Assembly: GCF_000281085.1 (NCBI RefSeq) | Contig: NZ_JH767533.1 | Coordinates: forward strand, 1 to 35,032 | Origin: Catenovulum agarivorans YM01 | GTDB lineage: Bacteria; Pseudomonadota; Gammaproteobacteria; Enterobacterales; Alteromonadaceae | Direction: 5' to 3' | DNA: 35,032 bases | Part shown: piece after piece, positions 17,902-27,447 of the stretch | Layout: each line of letters opens with the position of its first letter | Position numbering within the stretch: position 1 is the first letter of the stretch | Position numbers and translations under genes: made by a program | Notes under the pieces: generated by a model | What the model was told of the DNA's origin: nothing | The model's input: only the letters and a program-made list of their open reading frames with translations | Databases searched by the model: none

Positions 17902-20421
17902 ATGACTAAAAAAAAAATTAGCTGTTGCAGGTATGCGCTACTGTATATATGGGTGTTGAGTTTTACGCTGATATTTCCAGTATCGTCACAAGCTATCGAA
18001 ATTACACCTGATAAAAATCAAGTTTTTATAGGCCAGACAGCCTATATGATGCGTGATCAAATTAACGGTTATCAGCATACTGAAATTGTTGACGTAATTA
18101 AACGTCAACCTGTTATCGGCAGTGATTATGTAAATACGGGTTTGCAACCGGGTGTTTCTTGGATAAGTTTTGAGTTTTCAACGACCAAGCCGAGTGATTT
18201 TATATTTGAGCTTAAGCGGGCAAAAGCAGCGCGGGTGTCAGTGTTCTTTTTTGAATCTGACATGCCAGACAAGGCACTTGTTTTACAACCTTTTGATATC
18301 AAACATCATAGTCCCATTTACCAATTATCTACCTCTATCGACACTCAATATACCTTATTGATTCGCATGGAAAATAGCTCAACAACATTTAAACCTGTGT
18401 TGTGGAGTTATGTTGAATATCAACAACATGCACATATTGAATTTTTGACTATGGGGTTGTTTTTTGGCGTATTAATTTGCTTGGCGCTGTATAATTTAAT
18501 TATATTTTTTGCGGTCAGACGACAGGCTTATATCTGGTATGCGGGTTATATCTTCGCTTTAGTGGTTTGGCGCAGTGCTTTGTATGGTCTGTGGTCTTAT
18601 CTGGGGATCCCTTTATATACTCAAGCTGCTTATCTGTTAGTGCCCTTTGTTTTACTTGATATCTTATTTGCATTGTTGTTCTGTATTCACTTTTTAGAAA
18701 CGGCACGCCATGCGTTTTATTTAGATAAAATAATACATATCGTTTGTTGGATGTTAGGGATTGCAACACTTATATCAACGACTTTGCCTATTCATGTGAC
18801 TATTTCGTTTGTGGTATTTGGTTTAGCTTTAGGTGGTTTGATATGTATAGTTGCTGGTGGATACTGTTTGTATAAAGGGGTGCGCATTGCACGTTTTTAC
18901 GTCGCTTCTTGGATTCCACTTGTCTTTGGTTCTGTCATAGTTCAACTTGCGGTGTGGGAAGTTATACCCAGTACCCATTTCACCCAAACTTTTATAGAAG
19001 TGACAATTTTACTTGAAGCTTTGTTAATGTCGTTGGCTTTGGCTGATAAACTGCGGCAAACAGAACGAGAAAAAGTACATCTTGCAACCCATGATCCTCT
19101 GACAAGATTACCGAATAGAAATTTAGTTCAACTCGGTTTAGAAAGTTTTAAAAGTCGGGTTGGTTTTACCCTTGTCCAGCTAAAATTAACGAATTTAGAT
19201 GAAATTAGATTAAAGCTAGGATTAAAAGTTGCCAACGCTGTTTTATGCCGTTGTGTTGAGCAGTTGAACGAGTGGGCGCGATTACAACGACGAGCTGTCA
19301 CGTTTGAAATGCTTGATTTAGAGCCGCAAAAATTAGGTCAATTAGACCATGGTGTCATGGTTATGGCTTTTCGCGGCACTCATGTGCCTTTATCTGAATT
19401 AGCTACACAAGTTCAAGATATTATTAAACAGCCGATAGAATACCACTCTGCATTGGTGCACATTCAGTGTCATATGGGGGCAAGTATCTACCCGCACCAT
19501 AGTCAAGATATTATGCAGCTATTGGAAAATACCAGCTTTGCAGTGGTCGATGCACAACGCAAAGAGCTTGCGATACTCGTCTATGCTGAAGACAGAGCAA
19601 ATGAGGTGCAATTTAAGTTAGAGCTATTGGAAGATCTCAAACAAGCTTTGATATCCGGTAATGAATTATCTTTATGTTTACAACCTAAATTACATCTAGC
19701 CAGTAAAAAGGTTGTTGGTGCCGAAGTGCTGCTGCGCTGGATCCATCCTAAATACGGCGTGATAGAGCCGCTAGATTTTATTCCGTTGGCGAAAGATGCA
19801 GGGATTATCTCAGACTTGTCTTTTTGGGTTGTTTCGGAAGCATTACAAACGAATAAGTTAATTCAGCAGATTTGTGCGCAGCATCAAATTTGCATCAATG
19901 TTTGTACGACTGATTTAATCAGCGACAATTTTGTTAAACATGTCGAAAAGAGTTTACTTGAATATGGGTTGTCAGGGAGCAGCTTATTGTTAGAAATATC
20001 CGAAGCAGAGTTGTTCGAGCAAATAGGTTTACTTCATCTCAATGTTGAAAAGCTTAGATCTCATGGGGTGGGATTAAGTATTGATGATTTTGCTAGTGCG
20101 CGTAGTGCCCTGGCTGAGTTAAGCAGAGTGCCAATTAAAGAAGTGAAAATTGATGCTTGTTATATTCAACAAGCTGGATTAGATGATTTAAACCAATCCG
20201 TGATCACTTTAATTCGAGCTATGGCTAATGCACTTAACGCTGAAATTGTTGCCGAAGGTGTCGAAGATGGTATTACCCACCAATATCTACAAGAGCAAAA
20301 TATTCCGTTAGCCCAAGGATTCTTTTTAGCTAAACCTATGCCTATTGGTGAATATTTAGACTGGTTAAAAGCCTATAATCAAATGCAAGATTCTCTGCTG
20401 TTAGGGGCTAGTGGCGGATGA
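17902..20421 (+). CDS. 7TMR-DISM membrane protein with degenerate GGDEF and altered EAL domain
   Basis: 839 residues. Signal peptide (about 1-32), periplasmic 7TMR-DISMED2-type domain (about 35-175), seven-helix membrane domain (about 180-385), then cytoplasmic GGDEF and EAL folds. The GGDEF domain starts with the usual DPLTRLPNR, but the active-site motif is gone (GQLDHGVMVMAF in that region), so cyclase activity is unlikely. The EAL domain reads EVL and keeps E608, N666, E698, D728-D729, K749, E785 and Q805, but loop 6 is DDFASARSAL rather than DDFGTGYSS. It may be a weak phosphodiesterase or a c-di-GMP-binding effector. The start lies 2 nt after the preceding stop; its own stop overlaps the next ATG. 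Confidence 0.85.
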   Translation: MTKKKISCCRYALLYIWVLSFTLIFPVSSQAIEITPDKNQVFIGQTAYMMRDQINGYQHTEIVDVIKRQPVIGSDYVNTGLQPGVSWISFEFSTTKPSDFIFELKRAKAARVSVFFFESDMPDKALVLQPFDIKHHSPIYQLSTSIDTQYTLLIRMENSSTTFKPVLWSYVEYQQHAHIEFLTMGLFFGVLICLALYNLIIFFAVRRQAYIWYAGYIFALVVWRSALYGLWSYLGIPLYTQAAYLLVPFVLLDILFALLFCIHFLETARHAFYLDKIIHIVCWMLGIATLISTTLPIHVTISFVVFGLALGGLICIVAGGYCLYKGVRIARFYVASWIPLVFGSVIVQLAVWEVIPSTHFTQTFIEVTILLEALLMSLALADKLRQTEREKVHLATHDPLTRLPNRNLVQLGLESFKSRVGFTLVQLKLTNLDEIRLKLGLKVANAVLCRCVEQLNEWARLQRRAVTFEMLDLEPQKLGQLDHGVMVMAFRGTHVPLSELATQVQDIIKQPIEYHSALVHIQCHMGASIYPHHSQDIMQLLENTSFAVVDAQRKELAILVYAEDRANEVQFKLELLEDLKQALISGNELSLCLQPKLHLASKKVVGAEVLLRWIHPKYGVIEPLDFIPLAKDAGIISDLSFWVVSEALQTNKLIQQICAQHQICINVCTTDLISDNFVKHVEKSLLEYGLSGSSLLLEISEAELFEQIGLLHLNVEKLRSHGVGLSIDDFASARSALAELSRVPIKEVKIDACYIQQAGLDDLNQSVITLIRAMANALNAEIVAEGVEDGITHQYLQEQNIPLAQGFFLAKPMPIGEYLDWLKAYNQMQDSLLLGASGG

Positions 20422-22505
20422 ATTTAGCTAAGGTTTTTGGCTTTTTTTTGAGTGAAGTGTTTGCTCAGCCGTTAGAAACGCGCTTCCAACAACAATTAGA
20501 AAGGCGTGCTAGAGGCATTATTGGTTACATCTATGTGATTGGTGGCATAGTTCCAATCTTATTTTTACTGTACGCATGGGCTGTCTCTGCGGAGTTTTTT
20601 GACACGGTTGCACCACCTAGATTAATTTATTTAACTATATGGTCATTAATATGTTTGGCGACCTTTAGCCGTTTTGCCATCTTAAATTTACGTCAGTCGT
20701 ATTTGGTATATACCCTTGCTGGTACTATTTTCATTACTTATATCAATTCAATTTTAACTGATAATCAATTGTTCACTGTACCAAGCGTGTTAATGTTTTT
20801 AATTGGTTTAGTGATCGCGCAAATTGGTGCAAGAGTTCAGCTGTATGCCGGTGTGATATCTGTCCTAATTCCATTAGTTATGATCAGTTTGTTTGACGTT
20901 TGGTTGCCAGCTGACATAGGTGTTATGGTTTTGCTTGTCATTTGGTCTATCGTCAGTTGGTTGGCCGCATTGTTGCTGGAAAAAAATAACCGCAGGTTGT
21001 TTCGATATGAGCAAGCGCTGGAAAAAACCAACAAAGAAAAAGCCAATTTACTGGATAAAGAAGCACGCTCAAACCAATTTAAGCGCCAGTTTTTAGCGCA
21101 TATGAGCCATGAGATCCGCACACCATTAACCTCTATACTGGGTTATTCACAGTCCTATTTTGAGCCAACTTTCAACCAAGAGCAAAAAGATAACGCAGTT
21201 AAAACCATACATAACAACAGTGTTCATCTGCTTAAAATAGTCAATGATGTATTGGATTTATCAAAGATTGAAGCTGGTAAACTTGAATTCGAAATGCTCA
21301 AGGTCGATTTATTTGTGCTGTTACAAACAATTGAGCACAGTCAAAGGCGAGTCGCAACAGAAAAAGATGTGCAACTTGATATTAATTATCAATGGCCCTT
21401 GCCACAGCTGCTAGTTACAGATCCAACGAGATTAAGACAAATATTACTCAATCTCACCAGCAACGCGATAAAGTTTACCCCCGCTGGTGGCAGAGTCAGT
21501 GTCCGAGTGAGTTTTCTGGCTCCAAACAATCAATTACATATTTCTGTGACAGATACAGGCATAGGCATGGATAAAAGTGCGCTAGAGCAACTTTTTACCG
21601 CATTTAATCAAGCGGATAGTTCACATAGCCGTAAATTTGGCGGCACTGGCCTCGGCTTGTATATTTCAAATCAGCTAGCAAAACGACTCGGTGGTGAAAT
21701 TAAAGTCCAAAGTGAACCGGGAAAGGGCAGTTGTTTTAGTTTTGATATTCAAGTTACTGTACCCGAGCCAGTTAACTGGTTAAACTATGTACCAAAAAAC
21801 ATAACAGCGAAAGAAAGGATGAATCAGCAAGTCGCGCAATATCAGGCCAAAGTTTTATTGGCTGACGATCATGAAGATAATAGAAAGCTTATTCGTTACT
21901 GGTTGGAGAAAAGTGGTATCCAAGTAACGGAAGCTGAAAATGGTGAGCAAGCTGTTGAAAAAGCGCTGCTTTTTGATTTTGATTTAATATTTTTGGATAT
22001 TCAAATGCCACATATGGACGGCGTAGAAGCGCTGAGCATGATTAGAGCAAATGGCTACGATATCCCAATTATAGCTCTGACAGCCAATGCATTAAAACAA
22101 GAAGTTGATGGTTATTTGACTAATGGTTTTAATGATCATTTAGCTAAACCATTAGAGGCTGAAGCATTTTATGGATTATTGGCTAAATACTTAACGGACT
22201 TAGTTGAAGATGATGAACCTTTGTTTGATTTGGCAAGCGAAGAGTTTCAGAAACTCATAGCAGACTATAAGTCATCTTTGGACTGCGAATTAGAAATGGT
22301 CAAACAAGCTCGACAAGCGGACAATTGGCCATTGTTAACTAAGGTTGCCCATAGAATTAAAGGCAGTGCAGGTAATTTTGGTTTTGTACAGTTAACAGAT
22401 GCGGCCGCAGAGTTAGAAACCTGCTTAAGAAATAATGGCTTGAATGAAAGAGAGCAGCTCTATCAAAACTTTTTAAGCCAGCTTCTCCAAGCAACTCGAG
22501 TTTAA
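20418..22505 (+). CDS. Membrane hybrid histidine kinase with receiver and Hpt domains
   Basis: 695-residue sensor kinase. The N-terminal 200 residues form about six membrane helices with little periplasmic sequence and no sensor domain I can name. A coiled linker leads to HisKA (H231 in MSHEIRTPLTSILG), HATPase_c (GTGLGLYIS), a receiver (D527 in FLDIQMPHMDG) and a C-terminal Hpt domain (H645 in VAHRIKGSAGNFG). It thus holds a full internal phosphorelay up to the Hpt histidine, which would hand phosphate to an external receiver; the two receivers of the REC-EAL-REC protein in the same operon are obvious candidates. The ATG overlaps the previous stop (ATGA), showing translational coupling. Confidence 0.88.
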   Translation: MNLAKVFGFFLSEVFAQPLETRFQQQLERRARGIIGYIYVIGGIVPILFLLYAWAVSAEFFDTVAPPRLIYLTIWSLICLATFSRFAILNLRQSYLVYTLAGTIFITYINSILTDNQLFTVPSVLMFLIGLVIAQIGARVQLYAGVISVLIPLVMISLFDVWLPADIGVMVLLVIWSIVSWLAALLLEKNNRRLFRYEQALEKTNKEKANLLDKEARSNQFKRQFLAHMSHEIRTPLTSILGYSQSYFEPTFNQEQKDNAVKTIHNNSVHLLKIVNDVLDLSKIEAGKLEFEMLKVDLFVLLQTIEHSQRRVATEKDVQLDINYQWPLPQLLVTDPTRLRQILLNLTSNAIKFTPAGGRVSVRVSFLAPNNQLHISVTDTGIGMDKSALEQLFTAFNQADSSHSRKFGGTGLGLYISNQLAKRLGGEIKVQSEPGKGSCFSFDIQVTVPEPVNWLNYVPKNITAKERMNQQVAQYQAKVLLADDHEDNRKLIRYWLEKSGIQVTEAENGEQAVEKALLFDFDLIFLDIQMPHMDGVEALSMIRANGYDIPIIALTANALKQEVDGYLTNGFNDHLAKPLEAEAFYGLLAKYLTDLVEDDEPLFDLASEEFQKLIADYKSSLDCELEMVKQARQADNWPLLTKVAHRIKGSAGNFGFVQLTDAAAELETCLRNNGLNEREQLYQNFLSQLLQATRV

Positions 22506-22525
22506 GCAGTTGGCAGCCAACTGCT
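22505..22525. terminator. Hairpin between convergent genes, likely bidirectional terminator
   Basis: AGCAGTTGG (22505-22513) and CCAACTGCT (22517-22525) form a perfect 9-bp stem with a 3-nt CAG loop. The hairpin fills the gap between the hybrid kinase stop and the cyclase stop. The downstream sequence on the plus strand is only moderately T-rich, so efficiency is uncertain. Confidence 0.55.
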
Positions 22526-23131
22526 CTAATCATTCTTATATAATACTGAAAATGTATTAAGTTTTATGCCTGATATATTGAATTCTAGCGCTTCTACCGG
22601 ATAAGCGCATGGTTCGGCGATACTGTTGTAGGCATTTTCAGTAATTAGAATTTCACCACCTCGAGCTACATCTTCACCCAGTTTACTGGCTTTGTTCACA
22701 ACGTCACCAAAATAGTCTAGTTCGTCGGTTAACAAGTAGTCACCATAATCTATGCCAGCAGCAACTTGAATATCCCAAACATCGGGAGTTTTGGCATTTT
22801 CCAGATCCAATAAGTGATTTATTTCGACAACTGCATTTATCGCTTGTGCGGCTGAATTAAAGCGAGCAAAAACGTTGTCTGCGACAAATTTGACCACGAC
22901 GCCCTGATGCCTCTCGATTGTTGGTTTGGTTATCTGCTGCATCCGATGGATCATAGATAAATAATAAACTATACCGTATTTCTGAGTGACTAAAGAAAAG
23001 CCAGACATGTCCATAATTAACACTGCACCTTTAGTTCCATATAGATCCCACAGTTTTTGCTCAGCTTGTTTTTGTATCTGTTTGTTCTCAGCTGCAAAAT
23101 AATCAGTTAACAGTTTTTCGAAAGATTGCAT
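22526..23131 (-). CDS. Class III adenylate/guanylate cyclase domain protein
   Basis: A stand-alone catalytic domain of 201 residues with a short helical N-terminus and no membrane segment. Metal-binding aspartates D41 (in IMDMSGF) and D85 (in KFVADNVFARF), the adenine-selecting K81 and D143, and transition-state N146 are all present. The arginine expected four residues after that Asn reads Lys (VVNKASKL, K150), so activity may be lowered or altered. The gene begins 18 nt after the diguanylate cyclase stop on the same strand, so the two are probably one transcript. The product could be cAMP, or the domain may only bind a nucleotide. Confidence 0.78.
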   Translation of the reverse strand: MQSFEKLLTDYFAAENKQIQKQAEQKLWDLYGTKGAVLIMDMSGFSLVTQKYGIVYYLSMIHRMQQITKPTIERHQGVVVKFVADNVFARFNSAAQAINAVVEINHLLDLENAKTPDVWDIQVAAGIDYGDYLLTDELDYFGDVVNKASKLGEDVARGGEILITENAYNSIAEPCAYPVEALEFNISGIKLNTFSVLYKND

Positions 23132-23149
23132 TGTTAAATATCCAGATGG

Positions 23150-24157
23150 TTAGCTTGCTAAACAAACGCGGTTCTTACCGCTATTCTTGGCTTGGTAAAG
23201 CGCTGTATCGGCTTGTTCTATGATTTCGTTGATAGTTAGCTGTTTTGCATTTAAAGACAATCCTACCGATATGGTCACCTTAGGCAAGCGTTTCCGTGTT
23301 TTTCCGTGTACTAACTTAAGTTTTTCAACTGCTTCTCGAACCGTCTCTGCATACATAAAAACCTTAGCTCGATCTTGATTAACCATAAGTACTAAAAACT
23401 CTTCGCCGCCGTAACGAATTGCAATATGTTTAGCATCTAAATGCTTGTTTATCTGCTGCGCGACCTTTTGTAAAATTATGTCACCAATATTATGGCCGTA
23501 ACTATCATTCAGTTGTTTAAAGTTATCTATATCAAACAACAATGCAGATAGATGAACAGATTCCATCTGTTTGGCTAAGAATGTTTGCATGCCACGGCGG
23601 TTAGCTAAATTAGTTAAAGCATCTGTTTGCGCTTGTTGCTGTGCAGTTTTTAACTTTTGTTTTAATGACTCTATGCTCGCGTGCGAGGCGTGAATGTTGT
23701 CTTTAAATTCGTTTTGTGCGTGCTGAACCTTTTCAGTTGCTGAAAGAATCGAATTGACGATAGCTTTGCTCTGCTGTGCATCAGACATTTTGAGTTTGCT
23801 GGCTTCAGTGTGCAGCGTTGACTGGTATTGACTGACGCTCGTTTCATTTTTTTCGCATTCTAATTGCAAACTGATGATGATTTTATGCATGGTAGACAGC
23901 GTATCATCGTCACTGTGTGCACTTTCTTCTAAATACTTATCATGCAATTGAGCCAGTAGATAGTTGTCTGGTACTTGATTGTTTTTGGTTAGTTGCTGTA
24001 ATTCATCACGTAAATTTTTATTGTTAGGGTGGCAACACGCGTAAATAACTGCATAGTTAATCGGCGTTGGTGCGATTTGATATGTGTCTAACCATGCTAA
24101 CGCTTGTTTCGAAAGTTCTACTGCTGAAACTGTTGCTGGTGGCTTTATATTATCCAT
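23150..24157 (-). CDS. Diguanylate cyclase (GGDEF)
   Basis: Makes c-di-GMP from two GTP. The 335-residue protein has an N-terminal helical domain (about 10-75; WLDTYQIAPTPINYAVIY is a recurring opening in one group of bacterial cyclases), a long coiled coil (about 95-178), and a C-terminal GGDEF domain starting DALTNLANRRG. The active site is intact: GGEEF at 250-254 and metal-binding D209 in FDIDNFKQLND. The RxxD inhibitory site expected just upstream is absent (DAKH in that place), so product feedback may be lost. No membrane segment or receiver is present, so activation probably works through coiled-coil oligomerisation. It is co-directional with the class III cyclase gene. Confidence 0.9.
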   Translation of the reverse strand: MDNIKPPATVSAVELSKQALAWLDTYQIAPTPINYAVIYACCHPNNKNLRDELQQLTKNNQVPDNYLLAQLHDKYLEESAHSDDDTLSTMHKIIISLQLECEKNETSVSQYQSTLHTEASKLKMSDAQQSKAIVNSILSATEKVQHAQNEFKDNIHASHASIESLKQKLKTAQQQAQTDALTNLANRRGMQTFLAKQMESVHLSALLFDIDNFKQLNDSYGHNIGDIILQKVAQQINKHLDAKHIAIRYGGEEFLVLMVNQDRAKVFMYAETVREAVEKLKLVHGKTRKRLPKVTISVGLSLNAKQLTINEIIEQADTALYQAKNSGKNRVCLAS

Positions 24158-24291
24158 TCCCTGCCGCTAGTTTGTATTGCTATCTGTTAATTCTGAACGA
24201 TTTAATTCAATTTGCCAATAAATAACCTGAACAAACTGAATTTGTGATTAATTCAGAGTAAACTTAGCCGAATATTTTTTGGAGAGCTTTA

Positions 24292-24885
24292 ATGAAATAC
24301 CAAGACGCAAAATTTTTAACCAGCGCACCTGATATTCAGAGTTTACCTGCCGATGACGGTTTTGAAGTAGCATTCGCTGGACGCTCTAATGCTGGTAAAT
24401 CAAGTGCACTCAATTGTTTAACAGAACAAAAAGGTTTAGCTCGAACCAGTAAAACGCCTGGTCGTACCCAATTGATTAATTTATTTACCTTGGATGAACA
24501 GCGAAAGTTGGTCGATTTGCCGGGATACGGTTTCGCAAAAGTACCACTTGCTGTAAAAGAAAAGTGGCAAAAGTCGTTAGGTGAGTATCTGCAAAAGCGT
24601 GAGTGTTTGGTGGGCTTGGTTGTATTGATGGATATACGTCATCCGATGAAAGACCTAGATCAGGACTTAATTTATTGGGCGGTAGATAGTGAATTGCCTG
24701 TACTTGTTTTATTAACCAAAGCAGATAAGCTTAAACAAGGTGCTCGAAATGCCACACTTAAGCAAATACGTGAAGCGAGCCTAGCTTTTTGTGGTGATGT
24801 CACGGTTGAGTTGTTTTCGTCATTAAAAGGTTTAGGTGTTAAACAACTTACACGTAAATTAAATGAGTGGTATCAAGTTGAATAG
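24292..24885 (+). CDS. engB: Ribosome biogenesis GTPase EngB (YsxC/YihA)
   Basis: Essential TRAFAC GTPase needed for 50S subunit assembly. 197 residues with G1 GRSNAGKSS (K36), G2 threonines near TPGRTQ, G3 DLPGYG and G4 TKADK. Length and motif order are typical. The start is ATG with GGAGAG 7 nt upstream. The gene is divergent from the diguanylate cyclase and convergent with mrcA, with a 6-nt gap occupied by a hairpin. Confidence 0.96.
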   Translation: MKYQDAKFLTSAPDIQSLPADDGFEVAFAGRSNAGKSSALNCLTEQKGLARTSKTPGRTQLINLFTLDEQRKLVDLPGYGFAKVPLAVKEKWQKSLGEYLQKRECLVGLVVLMDIRHPMKDLDQDLIYWAVDSELPVLVLLTKADKLKQGARNATLKQIREASLAFCGDVTVELFSSLKGLGVKQLTRKLNEWYQVE

Positions 24886-24917
24886 AAGGCATTAAAAAAT
24901 GCCTTCAGTTCCTTTTT
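24885..24917 (+). terminator. engB terminator overlapping the mrcA 3' end
   Basis: GAAGGCATT (24885-24893) pairs perfectly with AATGCCTTC (24898-24906) around an AAAA loop. A T-run (24913-24917) follows on the plus strand after a short AGTTCC spacer. The hairpin includes the mrcA stop codon (24892-24894), so it may also act at the end of mrcA. Confidence 0.55.
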
Positions 24918-27390
24918 GTGTGACTTCACCAGCAGCTTCAGCATTTAAAATATCCGGTAGTGGATCTCTTTCGACATAACTGTCAGGAGCTGTACCTCGA
25001 ACAAAATATTCAAATAATGAAGTGTGATCAGAGCTTGTCGTCAGTTTACCTGTTTCACTATCGATACGTACTGACACAATTTTCTCTGGTAATGTGACTG
25101 CTTGTTTTTCTGCGCCATCAAGTACAACTGCTAAAAACTCAATCCATGCAGGTAAAGCCGTTTGTGCACCAAACTCTTTACCAAATACTTGATCACTTGC
25201 AAGATTTGGATTTGGTCTAGTAGAGCCCAGTGCGCGTGAGTGGTCATCAAAGCCAACCCAGCTGGTTACGACTATGTTAGGGCCATAGCCGCTGAACCAT
25301 GTGTCTTTTGCTTCATTGGTAGTACCTGTTTTACCGCCAATGTCTGTGCGCTTTAACGCTTGTGCACGCCAGCCAGTGCCATTCCAGCCTGTTCCTTTAT
25401 TCCAGTTACCTCCGCCCCAAATGGTGCTTTGCATCGCATCAGCAATTAAAAAAGCGTTTTGTGCTGAAATTGCGCGTTTGGCCGGTAGGGTTTCATTTTG
25501 TTGTTCATCTACAGATAACTCGCATTCTGTGCATGCAATTTTCGGATTTGCACTGTAGATAACTTTTCCTTCTGGAGTAACGACTCTGTCAATTAAATAT
25601 GGTTCAACAACAAAGCCACCATTAGCAAAAGCTGTGTAAGCAGAGGCGAGTTCTAGCGGCGTAAAAGAAGCAGAGCCGAGTGCTAAAGACTCATTTTTTG
25701 GTAAGTCGTGCGGTGAAAAGCCAAATTGTGCTAGGTGGTTAACCACATTATCTAAACCAACCGAACGCAATAACCTAACCGATATAACATTTTTTGATTT
25801 AGCTAAAGCAGTACGCATACGAGTTGGTCCGTCGTAGACGGGCGGGGAATTTCTCGGACGCCAAACTGTGCCTTGTTGTCTATCCCATTGATTGATCGGT
25901 GCGTCATTAATAATGCTGGCAAGTGTGAATCCATGCTCTAGCGCTGCTGAATAGATGAAAGGTTTAATGTTGGAGCCAACTTGACGTTTTGCTTGAGTAA
26001 CACGGTTAAATTCGCTTTGATAAAAATCGTAACCACCAGTCAATGCGATAATTGCACCATTGGTTGGGTTGAGTGCGACTAGTGCAGAAGATGCATCGGG
26101 GAATTGACTGAGTTGCCATTCGCTGTGGTTTGATTTGCGTAAATAAACTAGCTCTCCGACCTTAACGATTTCACTAGGAAGTTGTGGTGCTTCTCCTTGG
26201 TGATCGTCGTCAATAAACGCTCGTGCCCATGACATGCCTGACCAATTGACCCAAGCATAAGAGCCATTTTTGTCGATAAATTGGAAACGTTTTAATTCAT
26301 CGTCAATTGCTGTGATAACAGCAGCGGTTAACAAACCAAATTCACTTTGTTTATCAAGATATTGCAAAATTTGTTCTTCGGTCCAGGCAAGCTCAGTTTG
26401 CTGCCACAATTGACTGACTGGGCCCCTAAAACCATGGCGCTCGTCATAATTATGTAAATTTTCGCGTAACGCATTTTGCGCAGCCAATTGGGCTTTTGCG
26501 GTTATGCTGGTATAAACTTGATACCCTTTAGTGTAGGCAATTTCTTCGCCGAAACGTTCGACCATCTCTTGGCGAACCATTTCTGCTATATAGGGTGCGT
26601 CTAATTCAATTTGTGCACCGTGGTATTTGGCGGTTAAAGGTTGCTGTATGGCCGCTCTGTATTCTGATTCGGTTAAATGATTCGTTTCTTTAAGTCGCCA
26701 CAAAACAGTATCACGTCTAAATTTTGCTCTTTCAGGGTTACGCAAAGGGTTGTATGCCGTAGGAGCTTTGAGCAAACCGGTTAACATGGCAAATTGGGCA
26801 ATGTTTAGTTCAGATAAATCTTTACCATAATACACTTGTGCGGCGGCACCGAAACCAAATGCTCTATACCCAAGTTCAACTTTGTTGATATATAGGGTAA
26901 GAATTTCTTCTTTGGTGAGCTCTTGCTCTATGTGCAGCGCGATAAAAATTTCTTTAATTTTTCGAATATAGGTTTTATCCCGGGTTAAGAAAAAACCCCG
27001 AGCAACCTGCATGGTCAGTGTACTTGCTCCTTGGGTTTTATTCCCGCTGACTAAAACGGCAAATGCGGCCCTAAATATACCAATTACATCGACCCCTTGG
27101 TGCGAATAAAAACGTGCATCTTCAGTTGCCAACAAAGTGTCAATGAGTGGTTGGGGGATTTGTTCAAATTGCAGCGGAATGCGACGCTTTTCACCAAATT
27201 GAGAAATAAGTTTACCGTCAGCCGAATAAACCTTCATTGGTGTTTGGAATTCTACTTGCTTTAGTGTATTTACTGGTGGTAACTCATCTTTAAAATGAAG
27301 ATAAACAGCGTAAATAGAAGTTACGCCGAGAATTACGCAAAAAATTGAAAAAAGTGTAAAATATATAAGAAATTTTTTCACAAAATTCAC
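24892..27390 (-). CDS. mrcA: Penicillin-binding protein 1A (bifunctional peptidoglycan synthase)
   Basis: Inner-membrane enzyme that polymerises glycan chains and cross-links peptides. A membrane anchor (about 5-33) is followed by a GT51 transglycosylase domain with the catalytic Glu in ATEDARFYSHQG (residue 90), an inserted OB-like region, and a transpeptidase domain with SxxK in GSNIKPF (Ser 473), SKN and KTGT. About 832 residues, as in E. coli PBP1A. Start codons are all non-ATG: TTG 27393 or GTG 27390. GTG 27390 gives an N-terminus (x-NFVKKF) that aligns with E. coli PBP1A (M-KFVKYF), so I chose it. The gene is divergent from pilM, the usual gammaproteobacterial order. Confidence 0.95.
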   Translation of the reverse strand: MNFVKKFLIYFTLFSIFCVILGVTSIYAVYLHFKDELPPVNTLKQVEFQTPMKVYSADGKLISQFGEKRRIPLQFEQIPQPLIDTLLATEDARFYSHQGVDVIGIFRAAFAVLVSGNKTQGASTLTMQVARGFFLTRDKTYIRKIKEIFIALHIEQELTKEEILTLYINKVELGYRAFGFGAAAQVYYGKDLSELNIAQFAMLTGLLKAPTAYNPLRNPERAKFRRDTVLWRLKETNHLTESEYRAAIQQPLTAKYHGAQIELDAPYIAEMVRQEMVERFGEEIAYTKGYQVYTSITAKAQLAAQNALRENLHNYDERHGFRGPVSQLWQQTELAWTEEQILQYLDKQSEFGLLTAAVITAIDDELKRFQFIDKNGSYAWVNWSGMSWARAFIDDDHQGEAPQLPSEIVKVGELVYLRKSNHSEWQLSQFPDASSALVALNPTNGAIIALTGGYDFYQSEFNRVTQAKRQVGSNIKPFIYSAALEHGFTLASIINDAPINQWDRQQGTVWRPRNSPPVYDGPTRMRTALAKSKNVISVRLLRSVGLDNVVNHLAQFGFSPHDLPKNESLALGSASFTPLELASAYTAFANGGFVVEPYLIDRVVTPEGKVIYSANPKIACTECELSVDEQQNETLPAKRAISAQNAFLIADAMQSTIWGGGNWNKGTGWNGTGWRAQALKRTDIGGKTGTTNEAKDTWFSGYGPNIVVTSWVGFDDHSRALGSTRPNPNLASDQVFGKEFGAQTALPAWIEFLAVVLDGAEKQAVTLPEKIVSVRIDSETGKLTTSSDHTSLFEYFVRGTAPDSYVERDPLPDILNAEAAGEVTQKGTEGIF

Positions 27391-27418
27391 CAAGTGTTAA
27401 AACTTACTGGTACTCCGC

Positions 27419-27447
27419 CAAGATAGTGGATATTATCAGCTATCTTG
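27419..27447. repeat. 8-bp inverted repeat in the mrcA-pilM divergent promoter region
   Basis: CAAGATAG (27419-27426) and CTATCTTG (27440-27447) are exact reverse complements with a 13-nt spacer. The right arm overlaps the putative pilM -35. It could be an operator or a leader stem for mrcA. Confidence 0.4.
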
